Shown here: piece after piece, positions 8,140 to 17,496 of the stretch
How positions within the stretch are numbered: position 1 is the first letter of the stretch
Layout: each line of letters starts with the position of its first letter
Assembly: GCF_011421635.1 (NCBI RefSeq)
Contig: NZ_WTLI01000002.1
Span: forward strand, 347-64,346
Direction: 5' to 3'
Length of the DNA stretch: 64,000 nucleotides
Origin: Paenibacillus turpanensis
GTDB taxonomy: Bacteria; Bacillota; Bacilli; Paenibacillales; YIM-B00363
The notes under the pieces: generated by a model
What the model was told of the DNA's origin: nothing
Databases searched by the model: none
What the model saw: the letters and a program-made list of their open reading frames with translations, nothing else
Position numbers and translations under genes: made by a program

Positions 8140-10512
8140 TTAATACTGATCAATCGCTTGATCCACTTTTCCTTGCAAGTAGACAAGCCGCATCATGACA
8201 ACCGCGGCTTGCGCCCTTGTTACCTCATCGTTCGGTCTCCAAGCTCCTCCGCTGCCTTCCAGCAGGCCGAGTCCGGATGCCAGCGCAACGGCTCCTTTGG
8301 AACGAATGCTCTCCGCGTCCGAGAAATGAGAAAGATCGCTGGAATCGTTAAGCGCTTGAGCAAGCTTGTCGTAATGAACAATCGGCATCAGGAGCTCAGC
8401 AAACCTCTCCCGTGTCAGGGTCTGATCTACGCCCAGCGTACGTTCCGGATCGTGCTTGATTTGATAGCGCTGCGAATACCAGCGGACCGCTTGATAATAA
8501 GGACTATCCTTCGTCACATCCGCAAACAGCGCTTTATCCTCCTCGCCATCTCCGCTTGCATAATAATAGCTTTCGATGTCTCCATTCATCGCTTTCGAGA
8601 TCATGGAGTACCATTCCCCAATCGTTACAGCCTGATTCGGGTTCAGGAGCCCCTGCTCATCCGCTGCGAGTACCCCATGCTGGACTAAATCTTCGAGCTC
8701 AGCCTCCGCCCAATGGCCGGCAATATCCTTCGCCGTCTCTCCAGCCACAGGCTTTGTCATCCCGTAGGTATAAAGCTGCTGAAGCTTACCCGTCGATGCG
8801 TTGACGACAGTTCCCTCATGCTCCCGGTCGCCGTACTTCATCGAATAGACGAGCTTATAAGTCGCATCAACATAAGATCCGTTAAGGATATGGTACCCGC
8901 CGTCACTCAAATACGTCAAATGCATTTGACTCGCATCAAGCATCGTTTGCTTTGCTTCATCTGCTGTCACTTCTGCGGTCAGTCCCGTCAGCTTGCTTTC
9001 CAAATTATCCGTACGTTTCGCCCAGTAGCTTTCAAGCTTTCCTTCACCGCTAACATATATACGCACGTAATCATCCATAACGGCAGTATCCTTGTAGTAA
9101 CGCTGGAACATGAAGGCATACCCGTCAACGTCGGCGGATGGCGTTACTTCCGGCTTCCCTGTCCAGCGCAGCTCAGAGGCTGCATTCGGATACAGCTTAT
9201 GAATCCAATCCAGCGCTTTGTCGGCTGCCGCCTCCGCCCCGATACCCTCCTCCGACTTCTGCTCCGTCTCCTGAGCATCCTGAGCATTAGAATATGCCCT
9301 GTAGGAATCGTTGCGGAACTCATAAAGCTGGCCGGTTACCGCATCCACTGTTACCCACGTGCTGTTCATGGGGAAAGGAGTCATCCCTTCATTTGAATCC
9401 CAACGTAAGCGCCATACCTTACGGCTATTCTCACCTCTGTCATTATCCAATGAACGAGAAATCCGATTCAAGTCCTCCGGAAGCTCTACAACCTCGCCTA
9501 CGATTTCAATGGCTTGCTCCGCAGAAATAGGCTCGCTGCCTTCCGCACGCGCTTTAAAGCCGTTCGTGCTTTCGGGAAGCTGCTGATAATCCTTGGCGGA
9601 AGCAGGCTGTAAGGCCTTGTCAAGATAGGGTTCTCCGCTTAACGCATCCAATGTGACCGGATTCCCCCGGGCCGGATAATAAGCCAGCATCCAATCGCCT
9701 TCCCGCCAATCTTTTCGCGTTTGGGTATAAACAAGCTCGAGCTGAAGTTGTTTTTCCAGCCATGCCTCCGCTTCCTCTTGACTCACCTTCGCCTTCCCTT
9801 CGGGAAGCTTACTGATCTGAGAGTTGCTGTTAAAAGAGAGCACTCGGCCGTTCCCGTCAATTTCCATGTTCACGCTGGAGAAGGGGACGGGAATCCCGTT
9901 CTTCGAGGACTGATAAGAGAAATGGTACCGTACCGGCCCAAAAAGACGCTGCGGGTAATTAGAAGCCCTCTCATCCAATTCAAGCGACTCGCTGGCAAGT
10001 GAAGGTGCCGCCTTCGGAATAAAGGCCTTCGCAATTTTCTCCGCTTCCTCACGGGTCACCTTAGGAGGATAATAGGCTCTGGTTTCCGAATCCTGCCCCT
10101 CGTATATATGAACCTGCAGGATGTCCCCAGTCATTGCATCTACTTGAGAGCTAAAGCCGTACGAGCCATTCTCTTTCTGGATCGTCCAATGGATCGTCCA
10201 GATCAGCTCATTCCTTGGAGGATATGTATGTGGATCTCCCAATTCGACCTGATCCGCCTGCGCTTTCTCTAGCTGTGGAAAAAGGCTGCGTACAATGGCT
10301 ACAGCTTCATCGCGGGAAATGTTTACATCCGCGGCACTTGGTTTTTCTTTTACCGTTTCAGAGCTCGAGCTGTACGGATAACTGGTCGTATCCGTTGTAA
10401 CTGTGACGGCTTCGCTGGCCTGTGCACCGGCTGGGTGGAAAAGCGCTGCCCCCAACATTATCATTGCAGCCTTCTTACCTGTTTGCTTCCAAATGTTGTT
10501 TCGCTGTACCAA
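8140..10512 (-). CDS. Exported PepSY/YcdB-like protein with C-terminal S-layer homology domains
   Basis: Large secreted protein (790 aa from the TTG at 10512, which has GGACGGGG just upstream; a longer TTG start at 10536 is possible). A signal peptide ends near ALFHPAGAQA. Residues about 45-570 hold repeated PepSY/YcdB-type units, recognisable by recurrent patterns such as ISRDEAVAIVRSLFP, VTREEAEKIAKAF and ISAEQAIEIVGEV, each followed by a strand with D-A-x-T/S-G. The last 200 residues contain three SLH repeats (DIAGHWAEAELEDLV, LFADVTKDSPYYQAVRWY, SHFSDAESIRSKGAVALA), which bind secondary cell-wall polymers. Such proteins are common in Paenibacillus; the role is unknown and a protease-inhibitory function is only suggested by the PepSY family. 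It has its own terminator and possibly an ECF-type promoter. Confidence 0.85.
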   Translation of the reverse strand: MVQRNNIWKQTGKKAAMIMLGAALFHPAGAQASEAVTVTTDTTSYPYSSSSETVKEKPSAADVNISRDEAVAIVRSLFPQLEKAQADQVELGDPHTYPPRNELIWTIHWTIQKENGSYGFSSQVDAMTGDILQVHIYEGQDSETRAYYPPKVTREEAEKIAKAFIPKAAPSLASESLELDERASNYPQRLFGPVRYHFSYQSSKNGIPVPFSSVNMEIDGNGRVLSFNSNSQISKLPEGKAKVSQEEAEAWLEKQLQLELVYTQTRKDWREGDWMLAYYPARGNPVTLDALSGEPYLDKALQPASAKDYQQLPESTNGFKARAEGSEPISAEQAIEIVGEVVELPEDLNRISRSLDNDRGENSRKVWRLRWDSNEGMTPFPMNSTWVTVDAVTGQLYEFRNDSYRAYSNAQDAQETEQKSEEGIGAEAAADKALDWIHKLYPNAASELRWTGKPEVTPSADVDGYAFMFQRYYKDTAVMDDYVRIYVSGEGKLESYWAKRTDNLESKLTGLTAEVTADEAKQTMLDASQMHLTYLSDGGYHILNGSYVDATYKLVYSMKYGDREHEGTVVNASTGKLQQLYTYGMTKPVAGETAKDIAGHWAEAELEDLVQHGVLAADEQGLLNPNQAVTIGEWYSMISKAMNGDIESYYYASGDGEEDKALFADVTKDSPYYQAVRWYSQRYQIKHDPERTLGVDQTLTRERFAELLMPIVHYDKLAQALNDSSDLSHFSDAESIRSKGAVALASGLGLLEGSGGAWRPNDEVTRAQAAVVMMRLVYLQGKVDQAIDQY

Positions 10513-10568
10513 TTCATCCCCGTCCTTTTCTGCCAAAATTCAGGAAATTACTTCCTTTCCTATCCACT

Positions 10569-10596
10569 TAAACGTGAAAGCCCTTCAAAAGTTTCT
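10569..10596 (-). promoter_or_regulatory. Possible ECF-sigma promoter upstream of the PepSY-SLH gene
   Basis: On the minus strand AGAAAC (10596-10591), 16 bases and CGTTTA (10574-10569) resemble the TGAAAC-N16/17-CGTCTA pattern seen before the ECF sigma and beta-propeller genes. It lies about 57 bases before the start. It is a weaker match than the other two. Confidence 0.35.
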
Positions 10597-10684
10597 TTTC
10601 TTCTCCTGAATTAGTACAAATGAAACAGAAAACTAGGCGAATGGATTCATGAATGTAATTTTTATTTCCAAGTAAACGACACGC

Positions 10685-10725
10685 AAAAAAACCGCCGCCG
10701 GGCCAAAGCCACGGCAAACGGTTTT
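10685..10725 (-). terminator. Terminator of the three-gene small-protein unit
   Basis: On the minus strand AAAACCG...GCCG pairs with CGGC...CGGTTTTTTT. The outer stem is 10688-10694 with 10719-10725, and a seven-base T-run follows. Confidence 0.7.
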
Positions 10726-10757
10726 CACTTCAAGCACGATTTCATTCATATGACAAA

Positions 10758-11138
10758 TTAGGTTGCTCCGCCCGCTTCTTCAACGACACGAAGCGCTTGA
10801 TGGTGAACATCTTCAGGCACAACAGCCGTAAGCAAAATATCTCTGCCCGTCGGCCCGCCCTGTCCGCCGTCGCTCATCCCGCTGGCGCTCACATCTGCCG
10901 CAGATAAGATTCCGGCGCTTTTATTCGTGTAATCCGCATCCATCGTTATGCTTCCAAGGCTGCCGAAGTTCGACGTAATCGGATTCATATTTTGCTCAAT
11001 TCCGTCTCCCGGATAACGTGAAAAGCGGTCGATGCTCACATCGATCGCACGCAGTGCTTTCAGCTTCGCTGCAGCCCCTTCCGCTTCTTCCGGGCTTTTA
11101 AAATAAGCTAAAATATTTTTATCGGTCATTGCGCTCAC
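10758..11138 (-). CDS. Small protein of unknown function, paralogue of its upstream neighbour
   Basis: A 126-aa soluble protein I do not recognise. Its N-terminus (ILAYFKSPEEAEGAAAKLKAL, then VSIDRF) follows the same pattern as the gene just upstream (YFKTEDAAQSAAVDLKALG, then VSVDF). Both end with a similar strand-helix (ILLTAVV / VVLTALV, then a helix and GG). The shared shape is a small alpha/beta fold with a variable Gly/Asn-rich middle. The start GTG at 11138 overlaps the previous stop by four bases; the ATG at 11129 is an alternative. There are no signal peptide or membrane segments. The function is unknown; the operon with a YfhD-like gene hints at sporulation or stress. Confidence 0.75.
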   Translation of the reverse strand: MSAMTDKNILAYFKSPEEAEGAAAKLKALRAIDVSIDRFSRYPGDGIEQNMNPITSNFGSLGSITMDADYTNKSAGILSAADVSASGMSDGGQGGPTGRDILLTAVVPEDVHHQALRVVEEAGGAT

Positions 11139-11518
11139 ATCCCGTATCCATCAAATTTCATGGCGTGTCCGCCGTTTTTTTGCATGATGCTGGCTGCTGC
11201 ACCGAGCTGGTCCTGCTCCACAAGCGCTGTCAGCACCACCTGATTGTTTTCATCCTCATCGTTGAAGCGTTCCGTATATCCGCCAAGCAAAAAAGGTACC
11301 GAGGCCGGCGCCGGATCGCTCGTATGACCGGCAGGAAACGCTCCCAGCGTAAACAAGTTGGCATCCTCCGGGTCGTTCGCCTCCGAACCGACGCCGAATG
11401 CATAGTCCCCGCGAAAGTCCACCGAGACCTCCGTAGCTCCTAATGCTTTCAGGTCTACCGCGGCCGATTGTGCGGCGTCCTCGGTTTTAAAATACATTTG
11501 CAAATGGCTGCCGCTCAT
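11135..11518 (-). CDS. Small protein of unknown function, paralogue of its downstream neighbour
   Basis: A 127-aa soluble protein without recognised family. It shares with the next gene the N-terminal signature YFK-[ST]-x-[DE]-x-A-x2-A-A-x2-LKAL followed by an acidic beta-strand, and the C-terminal VVLTALV strand-helix. The centre is rich in Gly, Pro, Asp and Asn and may be a loop. The start ATG at 11518 lies 15 bases after the YfhD-like stop and is preceded by GGGGG and CAGGA. The tandem arrangement suggests duplication, and the two products may form a heteromer; both points are inference. Confidence 0.75.
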   Translation of the reverse strand: MSGSHLQMYFKTEDAAQSAAVDLKALGATEVSVDFRGDYAFGVGSEANDPEDANLFTLGAFPAGHTSDPAPASVPFLLGGYTERFNDEDENNQVVLTALVEQDQLGAAASIMQKNGGHAMKFDGYGM

Positions 11519-11533
11519 CGAATCCTGGCCCCC

Positions 11534-11704
11534 TTATTCGCCTGCGTCGCTGATTTGACGCTCTCCAGCCGCCTTAGAACGCTCCATTGCTTCCAGATCG
11601 TCACGATCTGCAATATCCATGGAAAACTCCACATTTTGAAATCTTCCATCACCCGCCGGTGTTTGATCGCGGAGAATTTCCGTCTTCGGTTTGTTATCGG
11701 ACAT
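11534..11704 (-). CDS. YfhD-like small protein
   Basis: A 56-aa hydrophilic protein found by reading the gap in a frame not covered by longer ORFs. It reads MSDNKPKTEILRDQ, then a short linker, then NVEFSMDIADRDDLEAMER and KAAGERQ. The VEFS-x2-[IL]-AD-x-DD-x-EA pattern is the hallmark of the YfhD family, whose B. subtilis member is a forespore (sigma-F) gene of unknown function. An ideal AAAGGAG nine bases before the ATG supports translation. It is the first gene of a unit with two paralogous small proteins downstream. Family membership is judged from the motif by eye. Confidence 0.75.
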   Translation of the reverse strand: MSDNKPKTEILRDQTPAGDGRFQNVEFSMDIADRDDLEAMERSKAAGERQISDAGE

Positions 11705-11910
11705 GGTTCCCGTCTCCTTTGCATGGATATAGTTTCATCTGGAGTAGTATCTTCCATGCGAAGCAAAATATGCAGGGTAATGTCAAATGGAAAAGTAAAC
11801 GCAAGGGAAAACAGATGGGATTTTCAAGGCGCCGTCCAATGTAAAAAAAAAAGGGGGGGTTCTGAGTGAGAAAACAGGAGGATGCCCATGTTTAGAAAAT
11901 AGGGAAGCGT

Positions 11911-11949
11911 AAAAAACCGGACACAAGCAGCAGCTGCCTGTGTCCGGTT
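11911..11949 (-). terminator. Terminator of the hrcA-dnaJ operon
   Basis: On the minus strand AACCGGACACA pairs with TGTGTCCGGTT (11949-11939 with 11925-11915), followed by a run of T. It lies about 30 bases after the dnaJ stop. The rest of the 11705-11980 gap shows a poly-A/poly-G run near 11847-11860 and no further gene. Confidence 0.88.
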
Positions 11950-11980
11950 ATAACGAAGCTATGCCAAATCGGCGATTCCA

Positions 11981-13105
11981 TTAGTCGCCGAGAAATGCTT
12001 TCTTGAATCGCTCAAACAACGATTGCGATTCTTGAGTATGCTCGCCGCCAAGCTTGGCAAACTCGCGCAGTAAATCCTTCTGCTCCTCGGACAAGCCGGT
12101 CGGGGTAACGATCGTTACCCGCACATGCTGGTCGCCGGAGCCCGTTCCGCGAAGCCGCGGCACACCTTTGCCGCGCAAGCGGAAAAAGGTGCCGGTTTGC
12201 GTGCCGGCCGGAATTTTTAGCTTCACCTTTTCCGTGAGCGTCGGGATCTCGATTTCATCGCCAAGCGCCGCCTGCGCAAAGGTGAGCGGCACCTCGCAGT
12301 AAATGTCGTCGCCCTCGCGCTCGAAGAAGTCATGTGCTTTCACGCGGATGACGATGTACAGGTCTCCCGGAGGGCCTCCGCGTACGCCCATCTCGCCTTC
12401 GCCGCTGACGCGGAGCTGTGCTCCGTCGTCCACACCCGCCGGAATCTTCACATGGATTTTACGCGTACGCTTTACCTTGCCGGAGCCATGGCATTCGCCG
12501 CACTTTTCTTTGATCAGCTTGCCATGCCCGCTGCACGTCGAACATACGCGGCGGTTTACGATACGACCGAAGGCCGTATTCTGAACAACCTCCTGCTGGC
12601 CGGAGCCATGGCAGGTTGGACACGTTTCCGGCTTCGTTCCCGGCTTCGCGCCGCTGCCGTGACAGCGTCCGCATTCCTCGGTGCGCGGAATTTGCAGGTC
12701 GGTTTCCTTGCCGAAGACCGCTTCCTTGAACTCGATTGTCATCGTATACTGCAGATCGGAGCCGCGCTGCGGCGCGTTCGGGTTACGGCGCTGGCCGCCG
12801 CCTCCGAAGAACATATCGAAGATGTCGCCGAAGCCGCCAAAATCGCCGCCTCCGCCGAACCCGCCGCCGCCAAAGCCGCCTTGGTTCGGATCGACATGGC
12901 CGAAGCGGTCGTAAGTCGCCCGCTTCTGGTCATCGCTCAGCACATCGTAAGCTTCCTTCGCTTCCTTAAACTTCTCTTCCGCATCGGCTTCCTTGTTCAC
13001 ATCCGGATGGTACTGCCGGGCCATTTTTCGATATGCCTTCTTAATATCGTCCGCGGAGGCGTCTTTGCCGACCCCCAGCACCTCATAATAATCACGTTTC
13101 GCCAT
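11981..13105 (-). CDS. dnaJ: Hsp40 co-chaperone DnaJ
   Basis: Stimulates the DnaK ATPase and delivers unfolded clients. The 374-aa type I protein has a J domain with HPD at residues 33-35, a Gly/Phe-rich linker (about 78-110), four CxxCxGxG zinc repeats ([32 protein letters not shown]) and a C-terminal client-binding region. The start at 13105 gives [11 protein letters not shown], matching the family; a ten-residue upstream extension is unlikely. It is the last gene of the CIRCE-controlled operon, about 160 bases after dnaK, and is followed by a strong terminator. Confidence 0.98.
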   Translation of the reverse strand: MAKRDYYEVLGVGKDASADDIKKAYRKMARQYHPDVNKEADAEEKFKEAKEAYDVLSDDQKRATYDRFGHVDPNQGGFGGGGFGGGGDFGGFGDIFDMFFGGGGQRRNPNAPQRGSDLQYTMTIEFKEAVFGKETDLQIPRTEECGRCHGSGAKPGTKPETCPTCHGSGQQEVVQNTAFGRIVNRRVCSTCSGHGKLIKEKCGECHGSGKVKRTRKIHVKIPAGVDDGAQLRVSGEGEMGVRGGPPGDLYIVIRVKAHDFFEREGDDIYCEVPLTFAQAALGDEIEIPTLTEKVKLKIPAGTQTGTFFRLRGKGVPRLRGTGSGDQHVRVTIVTPTGLSEEQKDLLREFAKLGGEHTQESQSLFERFKKAFLGD

Positions 13106-13268
13106 GGTCTCTTCATCCACCCCCGTCGTAAGCATTGCAAAACGAAAGTCAAAGCCGGGAAAATCATCTTTTCCATGCTTTGACTTCCGGTTATGGTGTA
13201 CGGTTCACTTGAAAACCAGCCTTAGAAGCGCGGCCGTTCATCTCTGAGCAACCATGCTGGCGGTTTTC

Positions 13269-15113
13269 TTATTTCTTATCATCAACGACCTCGTAATCCG
13301 CGTCAACAACATTGTCTTTGGCCTTGGAGCCGGACTCTCCGCCCGCTGCGTCGCCGCCCTGTGCCTGCTGCTCTTGAGCAGCCTGCTCGTATAGCTTCAC
13401 GGAAAGCTGCTGAACGATTTGCGAAAGCTCTTCGGTCGCCTTGTTGATCGCATCAAGATCGGTGCCTTCAAGCGCCTTCTTGAGCTCTTCCTTCGCGCTG
13501 TTCGCTTTGTCGATTTCCCCTTGGTCTACCTTGTCGCCAAGATCCTTGATCGTCTTCTCAACGGTATATACCAGCTGATCGCCCTGGTTTTTCGCTTCAA
13601 CCAGCTCTTTGCGCTTGCGATCTTCTTCAGCATGAGACTCCGCTTCCTTCATCATGCGGTCGATTTCCTCATCGGACAAACCACTGGAAGAGGTAATCGT
13701 AATCTTCTGGCTCTTGCCTGTACCTTTATCCAACGCAGAAACGTTTACGATACCGTTCGCATCAAGGTCGAAAGAAACCTCGATTTGCGGAATACCGCGC
13801 GGCGCCGGTGGAATGTCGCTCAGGATAAAGCGGCCCAGCGTCTTGTTATCCGCTGCCATCGCGCGCTCACCCTGCAGCACGTGAATTTCTACGCTCGTTT
13901 GGTTGTCGGCATAAGTCGAGAATACCTGCGACTTGCTTGTCGGGATCGTCGTGTTGCGCTCGATCATCTTTGTGAACACGCCGCCTGCTGTTTCGATACC
14001 GAGGGAGAGCGGAGTTACGTCAAGCAGAACGACGTCCTTCACATCCCCCGTAAGAACGCCCGCTTGAATTGCTGCGCCGAGCGCAACCACTTCATCCGGG
14101 TTCACGCCCTTATGAGGCTCTTTGCCGATCAGCTTTTTGATCGCTTCTTGAACCGCCGGAATCCGTGTGGAACCGCCGACAAGAACAACTTTATCGATTT
14201 CGCTGCTGGAAAGACCTGCGTCCTTCAGCGCTTGGCGAGTCGGGCCAAGTGTACGCTCTACCAGGTCAGCGGAAATTTCTTCGAATTTTGCACGGGTTAG
14301 GTTGACTTCCATATGCTGCGGCACGCCGTCCACAACAGTAATAAACGGAAGCGAGATCGTCGTTGTTAATACGCCGGAGAGCTCTTTCTTCGCTTTTTCC
14401 GCTGCATCCTTCAAGCGCTGCACGGCTGCACGATCCTTGGAAAGGTCTACGCCCTGCTCCTTCTTAAATTCCGCCACTAAATAATCGATGATCACTTGGT
14501 CAAAATCGTCGCCGCCGAGACGGTTGTCGCCGCTCGTCGCTTTTACTTCGAAAATGCCGTCGCCGAGCTCCAGAATGGAAACGTCGAACGTACCGCCGCC
14601 AAGGTCATAAACGAGGATGGTTTGGTTTTCTTCCTGCTTGTCGAGACCGTATGCAAGCGCAGCTGCCGTCGGCTCGTTGACGATCCGAAGAACCTCAAGA
14701 CCGGCGATTTTGCCCGCGTCTTTCGTTGCTTGACGCTGTGCGTCGTTGAAATACGCTGGAACAGTAATAACCGCTTGCGTTACCGAAGTGCCGAGGTATG
14801 CTTCCGCGTCGGACTTCAGCTTTTGCAGGATCATTGCCGAAATTTCTTGTGGAGTATAGGCTTCTTCGCCGATTTGCTCCTTGTGGTTCGTACCCATGTA
14901 ACGCTTGATTGAAATTACGGTGCGGTCAGGGTTCGTGATCGCTTGGCGTTTTGCCGTTTCACCGACAATCCGCTCGCCGTCCTTCTTAAAGCCGACGACC
15001 GAAGGGGTCGTACGGTTGCCTTCCGCGTTAGGGATAACGACGGCTTCTCCGCCTTCCATAACCGCTACGCAGGAGTTTGTCGTACCAAGGTCAATCCCGA
15101 TTACTTTACTCAT
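13269..15113 (-). CDS. dnaK: Hsp70 chaperone DnaK
   Basis: ATP-dependent chaperone. The 614-aa product has the phosphate-binding motifs [28 protein letters not shown] and [13 protein letters not shown], the linker region near [13 protein letters not shown], the substrate-binding domain and the acidic tail [11 protein letters not shown]. The start at 15113 is supported by AAGGAGGG and by the family N-terminus [10 protein letters not shown]. It lies between grpE and dnaJ in the HrcA operon. Nothing is missing. Confidence 0.99.
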   Translation of the reverse strand: MSKVIGIDLGTTNSCVAVMEGGEAVVIPNAEGNRTTPSVVGFKKDGERIVGETAKRQAITNPDRTVISIKRYMGTNHKEQIGEEAYTPQEISAMILQKLKSDAEAYLGTSVTQAVITVPAYFNDAQRQATKDAGKIAGLEVLRIVNEPTAAALAYGLDKQEENQTILVYDLGGGTFDVSILELGDGIFEVKATSGDNRLGGDDFDQVIIDYLVAEFKKEQGVDLSKDRAAVQRLKDAAEKAKKELSGVLTTTISLPFITVVDGVPQHMEVNLTRAKFEEISADLVERTLGPTRQALKDAGLSSSEIDKVVLVGGSTRIPAVQEAIKKLIGKEPHKGVNPDEVVALGAAIQAGVLTGDVKDVVLLDVTPLSLGIETAGGVFTKMIERNTTIPTSKSQVFSTYADNQTSVEIHVLQGERAMAADNKTLGRFILSDIPPAPRGIPQIEVSFDLDANGIVNVSALDKGTGKSQKITITSSSGLSDEEIDRMMKEAESHAEEDRKRKELVEAKNQGDQLVYTVEKTIKDLGDKVDQGEIDKANSAKEELKKALEGTDLDAINKATEELSQIVQQLSVKLYEQAAQEQQAQGGDAAGGESGSKAKDNVVDADYEVVDDKK

Positions 15114-15184
15114 GTTAACGTTACCCTCCTTAAGGATGAACACAAATTTTCACAGATGTAATATATTTTACAATTCCAATGCGG

Positions 15185-15847
15185 TTACCCGCTGACTTTC
15201 ACCATGGCCGGGCGAATAACTTTATCTTTAAGCATGTAGCCCTTTTGAAGCTCTTCAACGACGGTGCCCGCCTCATGCTCATCGGTTTCAACGGTCATGA
15301 CGGCCTGATGCACCTCCGGATTAAACGGCTGGCCGATCGATTCGATCGCCTTGACGCCTTCATTATCCAAGAGCTGCTCCATCTGCCGGAAGATCATTTC
15401 AATGCCTTTCAGCAAGGAATCGGTATCTCCGCCGTTCTTCGAAACGGTAACCGCCCGCTCAAAGTTGTCGACGACAGGAAGCAGCTGCTCAATCAGCTTT
15501 TGGGAGGCGTATTTCGCGAAGTCCTCTTTCTCCTGGCGCGTGCGGCGGCGGAAGTTATCAAAATCCGCCTGTGTGCGCAGGTAACGCTGGTAGTTCTCAT
15601 CGGCCTGCTGCTGCAGACGCTTGATTTCTTGCTGCTCCGGGGACTCAGTTCCCGCCTCGACAGTTTCAGCCCGAGCTTCTCCGGATACGGACGAATCGAC
15701 GGCTTCCGCCTCATTCGTTTGTTCCATAGAATCGATAACCTGCTCCTCTTGAGCAGCTTCTTGGGTAGGTTCGTCGGTCTGTCCGTATGTACGGCCTTGA
15801 TCTGCCGCTTGCATGTAAGACTTGATTTTGTGCTGACGCAACCTCAT
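15185..15847 (-). CDS. grpE: Nucleotide exchange factor GrpE
   Basis: Releases ADP from DnaK. The 220-aa protein begins with a long acidic, Gln/Glu-rich disordered segment (about residues 15-80), then the dimerising coiled coil (about 75-130; EQQEIKRLQQQADENYQRYL) and the C-terminal beta domain (HQAVMTVETDEHEAGTVVEE). AGGAGG lies only three bases before the ATG at 15847, so translation may really start at the TTG two codons later (15841), where spacing is nine bases. It is preceded by the chaperonin gene and followed by dnaK. Confidence 0.96.
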   Translation of the reverse strand: MRLRQHKIKSYMQAADQGRTYGQTDEPTQEAAQEEQVIDSMEQTNEAEAVDSSVSGEARAETVEAGTESPEQQEIKRLQQQADENYQRYLRTQADFDNFRRRTRQEKEDFAKYASQKLIEQLLPVVDNFERAVTVSKNGGDTDSLLKGIEMIFRQMEQLLDNEGVKAIESIGQPFNPEVHQAVMTVETDEHEAGTVVEELQKGYMLKDKVIRPAMVKVSG

Positions 15848-15918
15848 TCACCTCCTTATATAAATACATTTCGTTATATCTCAGTTATTTCCAACTTCTT
15901 GCCCGGCCAACGGATTCA

Positions 15919-17475
15919 TTATTCCGTTTCGTTCACGTTCACGGAATGTCCCTTCATCTTGACGACGGTATGGATGCGCAATACCGCCGAAGCGATTTCC
16001 GTGGCGGCCTGAAGAGCATGCCGCTTCACCTCGGCCGGGTCGATGACGCCGCGTTCTACACAGTTCATAAGGGCGCCTGTGTCGCAATCTACGGCGATTT
16101 CGTCGGATTGCTCCGCAAGCTGGGCGGAACGCGCTTCCTCTACCTTCTCCAGAGGATTAAAGCCCGCGTTCGTCACGATTTGCGCCATCGGCTTGCGAAG
16201 CGCATGCACCACGGCTTCGGCTCCGAAGGCCTCCATGCCGGTTTGCTGCGCGCGGAACCGCTCGACGTCGGCCGCGAGCGCCAGCTCCAGCGCGCCGCCG
16301 CCCGGCACGTAGCCGCCGCGTACGGCGGCCTGCACCGCCGAAGCGGCGTCGCGGGCGATGCGCGCGAGCTCAGCGCCGACCTCGCGGGTGCTGGCGCCGA
16401 TGACGACGCTGACGAAGCGGCCGTGACCGGCGGCGCCGGCGAGGCGCACCCGCTCGAGCTTGTCGTCATACGACAAGCTCTCGGCGGTGCCGAGCGCCTT
16501 CGCGAGCGCGGCCGGCGGCTTGCGCAGCGCCGTCTTCTTCAGCGGCAGCGCGCCCGTCGCCTCGCAGAGCCGCTGCAGCTCCTTGCGCAGCACGCGCGTC
16601 AGCAGCAGGATGCCGTGGTCGGCGCAAAACTGCTCCGCCTCGGGATCCGCCCCGCGGTCGAGCGCGACCAGCCCGACGCCAAGCTCCTGCAGCTTCGCAA
16701 GATCGCTGCGGAACTGCTCTCGCTGCTCCAGGTGCAGCCGGAACCCGGCCTCGGTGGCCAGCGCCTCCTCGCCATGCGATTCCGGCTCCAGCGCATCGGC
16801 CAGTACCAGCACGCGGCGTCCTGTAGGCTCACGCACCCACGCGTGCCCGGGCAGCTTATGCCCGAGCAGCAGGCCGGGCCACACCTCGCTCGCCGCCTTT
16901 TCCTTGGCGGCGACGCAATCGGCAAAGACGAAGCCGTCGTCGCTCAGCCGCTCGCGGCCAAGCTGCGCCGCGCCCTCCAGCACGAGGGCGGCGATATCGT
17001 CGCGCTCGCGCCCGGCGACGCGGGCAATCTGCCGCAGCACCGGATCGCCGAGGTCGGCGATCGTGCGCGTCCTGCTGCGCAGGCTCTCCTGCGCAGCGCG
17101 GATCGCTTCGCCCATGCCGGCGACCACCTTCGCGGCAGGCACGCCGCGCGTGACGAGCGCCGCGCCTTCGGCGACGAGCGCCCCGGCAATGACCGTCGCC
17201 GTCGTCGTGCCGTCGCCGATCGCCTCCTGCTGCGAGCGGGCGACCTCGACGAGCAGCCTTGCCGCCGGGTGCGACACTTCCATTTTCTCCAATATTGTAA
17301 CGCCGTCGTTCGTAATGATCACTTCGCCGCGCGGACCGACCAGCATCGTATCGAGCCCCTTCGGACCGAGCGTGCCTTCCACTGCGGAGCAGATCGCGCG
17401 GATCGCCCCCGCGTTGTTCAGCAGCGTCGAATAGCGTTCATCCGCTTCGCCTTGCCCCTTCGCTTGGCTCATCAT
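15919..17475 (-). CDS. Archaeal-like group III chaperonin (TCP-1/thermosome superfamily)
   Basis: A 518-aa Hsp60-class chaperonin that resembles archaeal thermosomes rather than bacterial GroEL. N-terminal equatorial motifs are LGPKGLD (36-42), TNDGVTIL (55-62) and GDGTTT (87-92). The apical domain runs over about residues 200-330. The C-terminal equatorial part has a conserved Asp in [11 protein letters not shown], the ATP-site VPGGGALE, and [16 protein letters not shown], all of which align with thermosome motifs. Such group III chaperonins are known from a few Firmicutes, notably Carboxydothermus hydrogenoformans, where the gene also sits in the dnaK operon. Here it lies between hrcA (21-base gap) and grpE (71-base gap). 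AAAGGA precedes the start. Base composition is visibly more GC-rich than the flanking genes. Confidence 0.93.
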   Translation of the reverse strand: MMSQAKGQGEADERYSTLLNNAGAIRAICSAVEGTLGPKGLDTMLVGPRGEVIITNDGVTILEKMEVSHPAARLLVEVARSQQEAIGDGTTTATVIAGALVAEGAALVTRGVPAAKVVAGMGEAIRAAQESLRSRTRTIADLGDPVLRQIARVAGRERDDIAALVLEGAAQLGRERLSDDGFVFADCVAAKEKAASEVWPGLLLGHKLPGHAWVREPTGRRVLVLADALEPESHGEEALATEAGFRLHLEQREQFRSDLAKLQELGVGLVALDRGADPEAEQFCADHGILLLTRVLRKELQRLCEATGALPLKKTALRKPPAALAKALGTAESLSYDDKLERVRLAGAAGHGRFVSVVIGASTREVGAELARIARDAASAVQAAVRGGYVPGGGALELALAADVERFRAQQTGMEAFGAEAVVHALRKPMAQIVTNAGFNPLEKVEEARSAQLAEQSDEIAVDCDTGALMNCVERGVIDPAEVKRHALQAATEIASAVLRIHTVVKMKGHSVNVNETE

Positions 17476-17496
17476 TGCCTATCCTTTCCAACGGCT

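Noticed and set aside
11515-11766. 83-codon ORF on the minus strand overlapping the YfhD-like gene
   Set aside because: A different frame; the 56-codon frame at 11534-11704 has an ideal ribosome binding site and the YfhD motif, this one has neither.
12332-13183. 283-codon plus-strand ORF opposite dnaJ
   Set aside because: Antisense of the dnaJ zinc-finger and J-domain coding region, with low-complexity translation.
13199-13268. Weak inverted repeat between dnaK and dnaJ
   Set aside because: CCAGC/GCTGG with A/T flanks can pair, but the loop is about 30 bases and the T-tract short; not convincing as a terminator or processing site.
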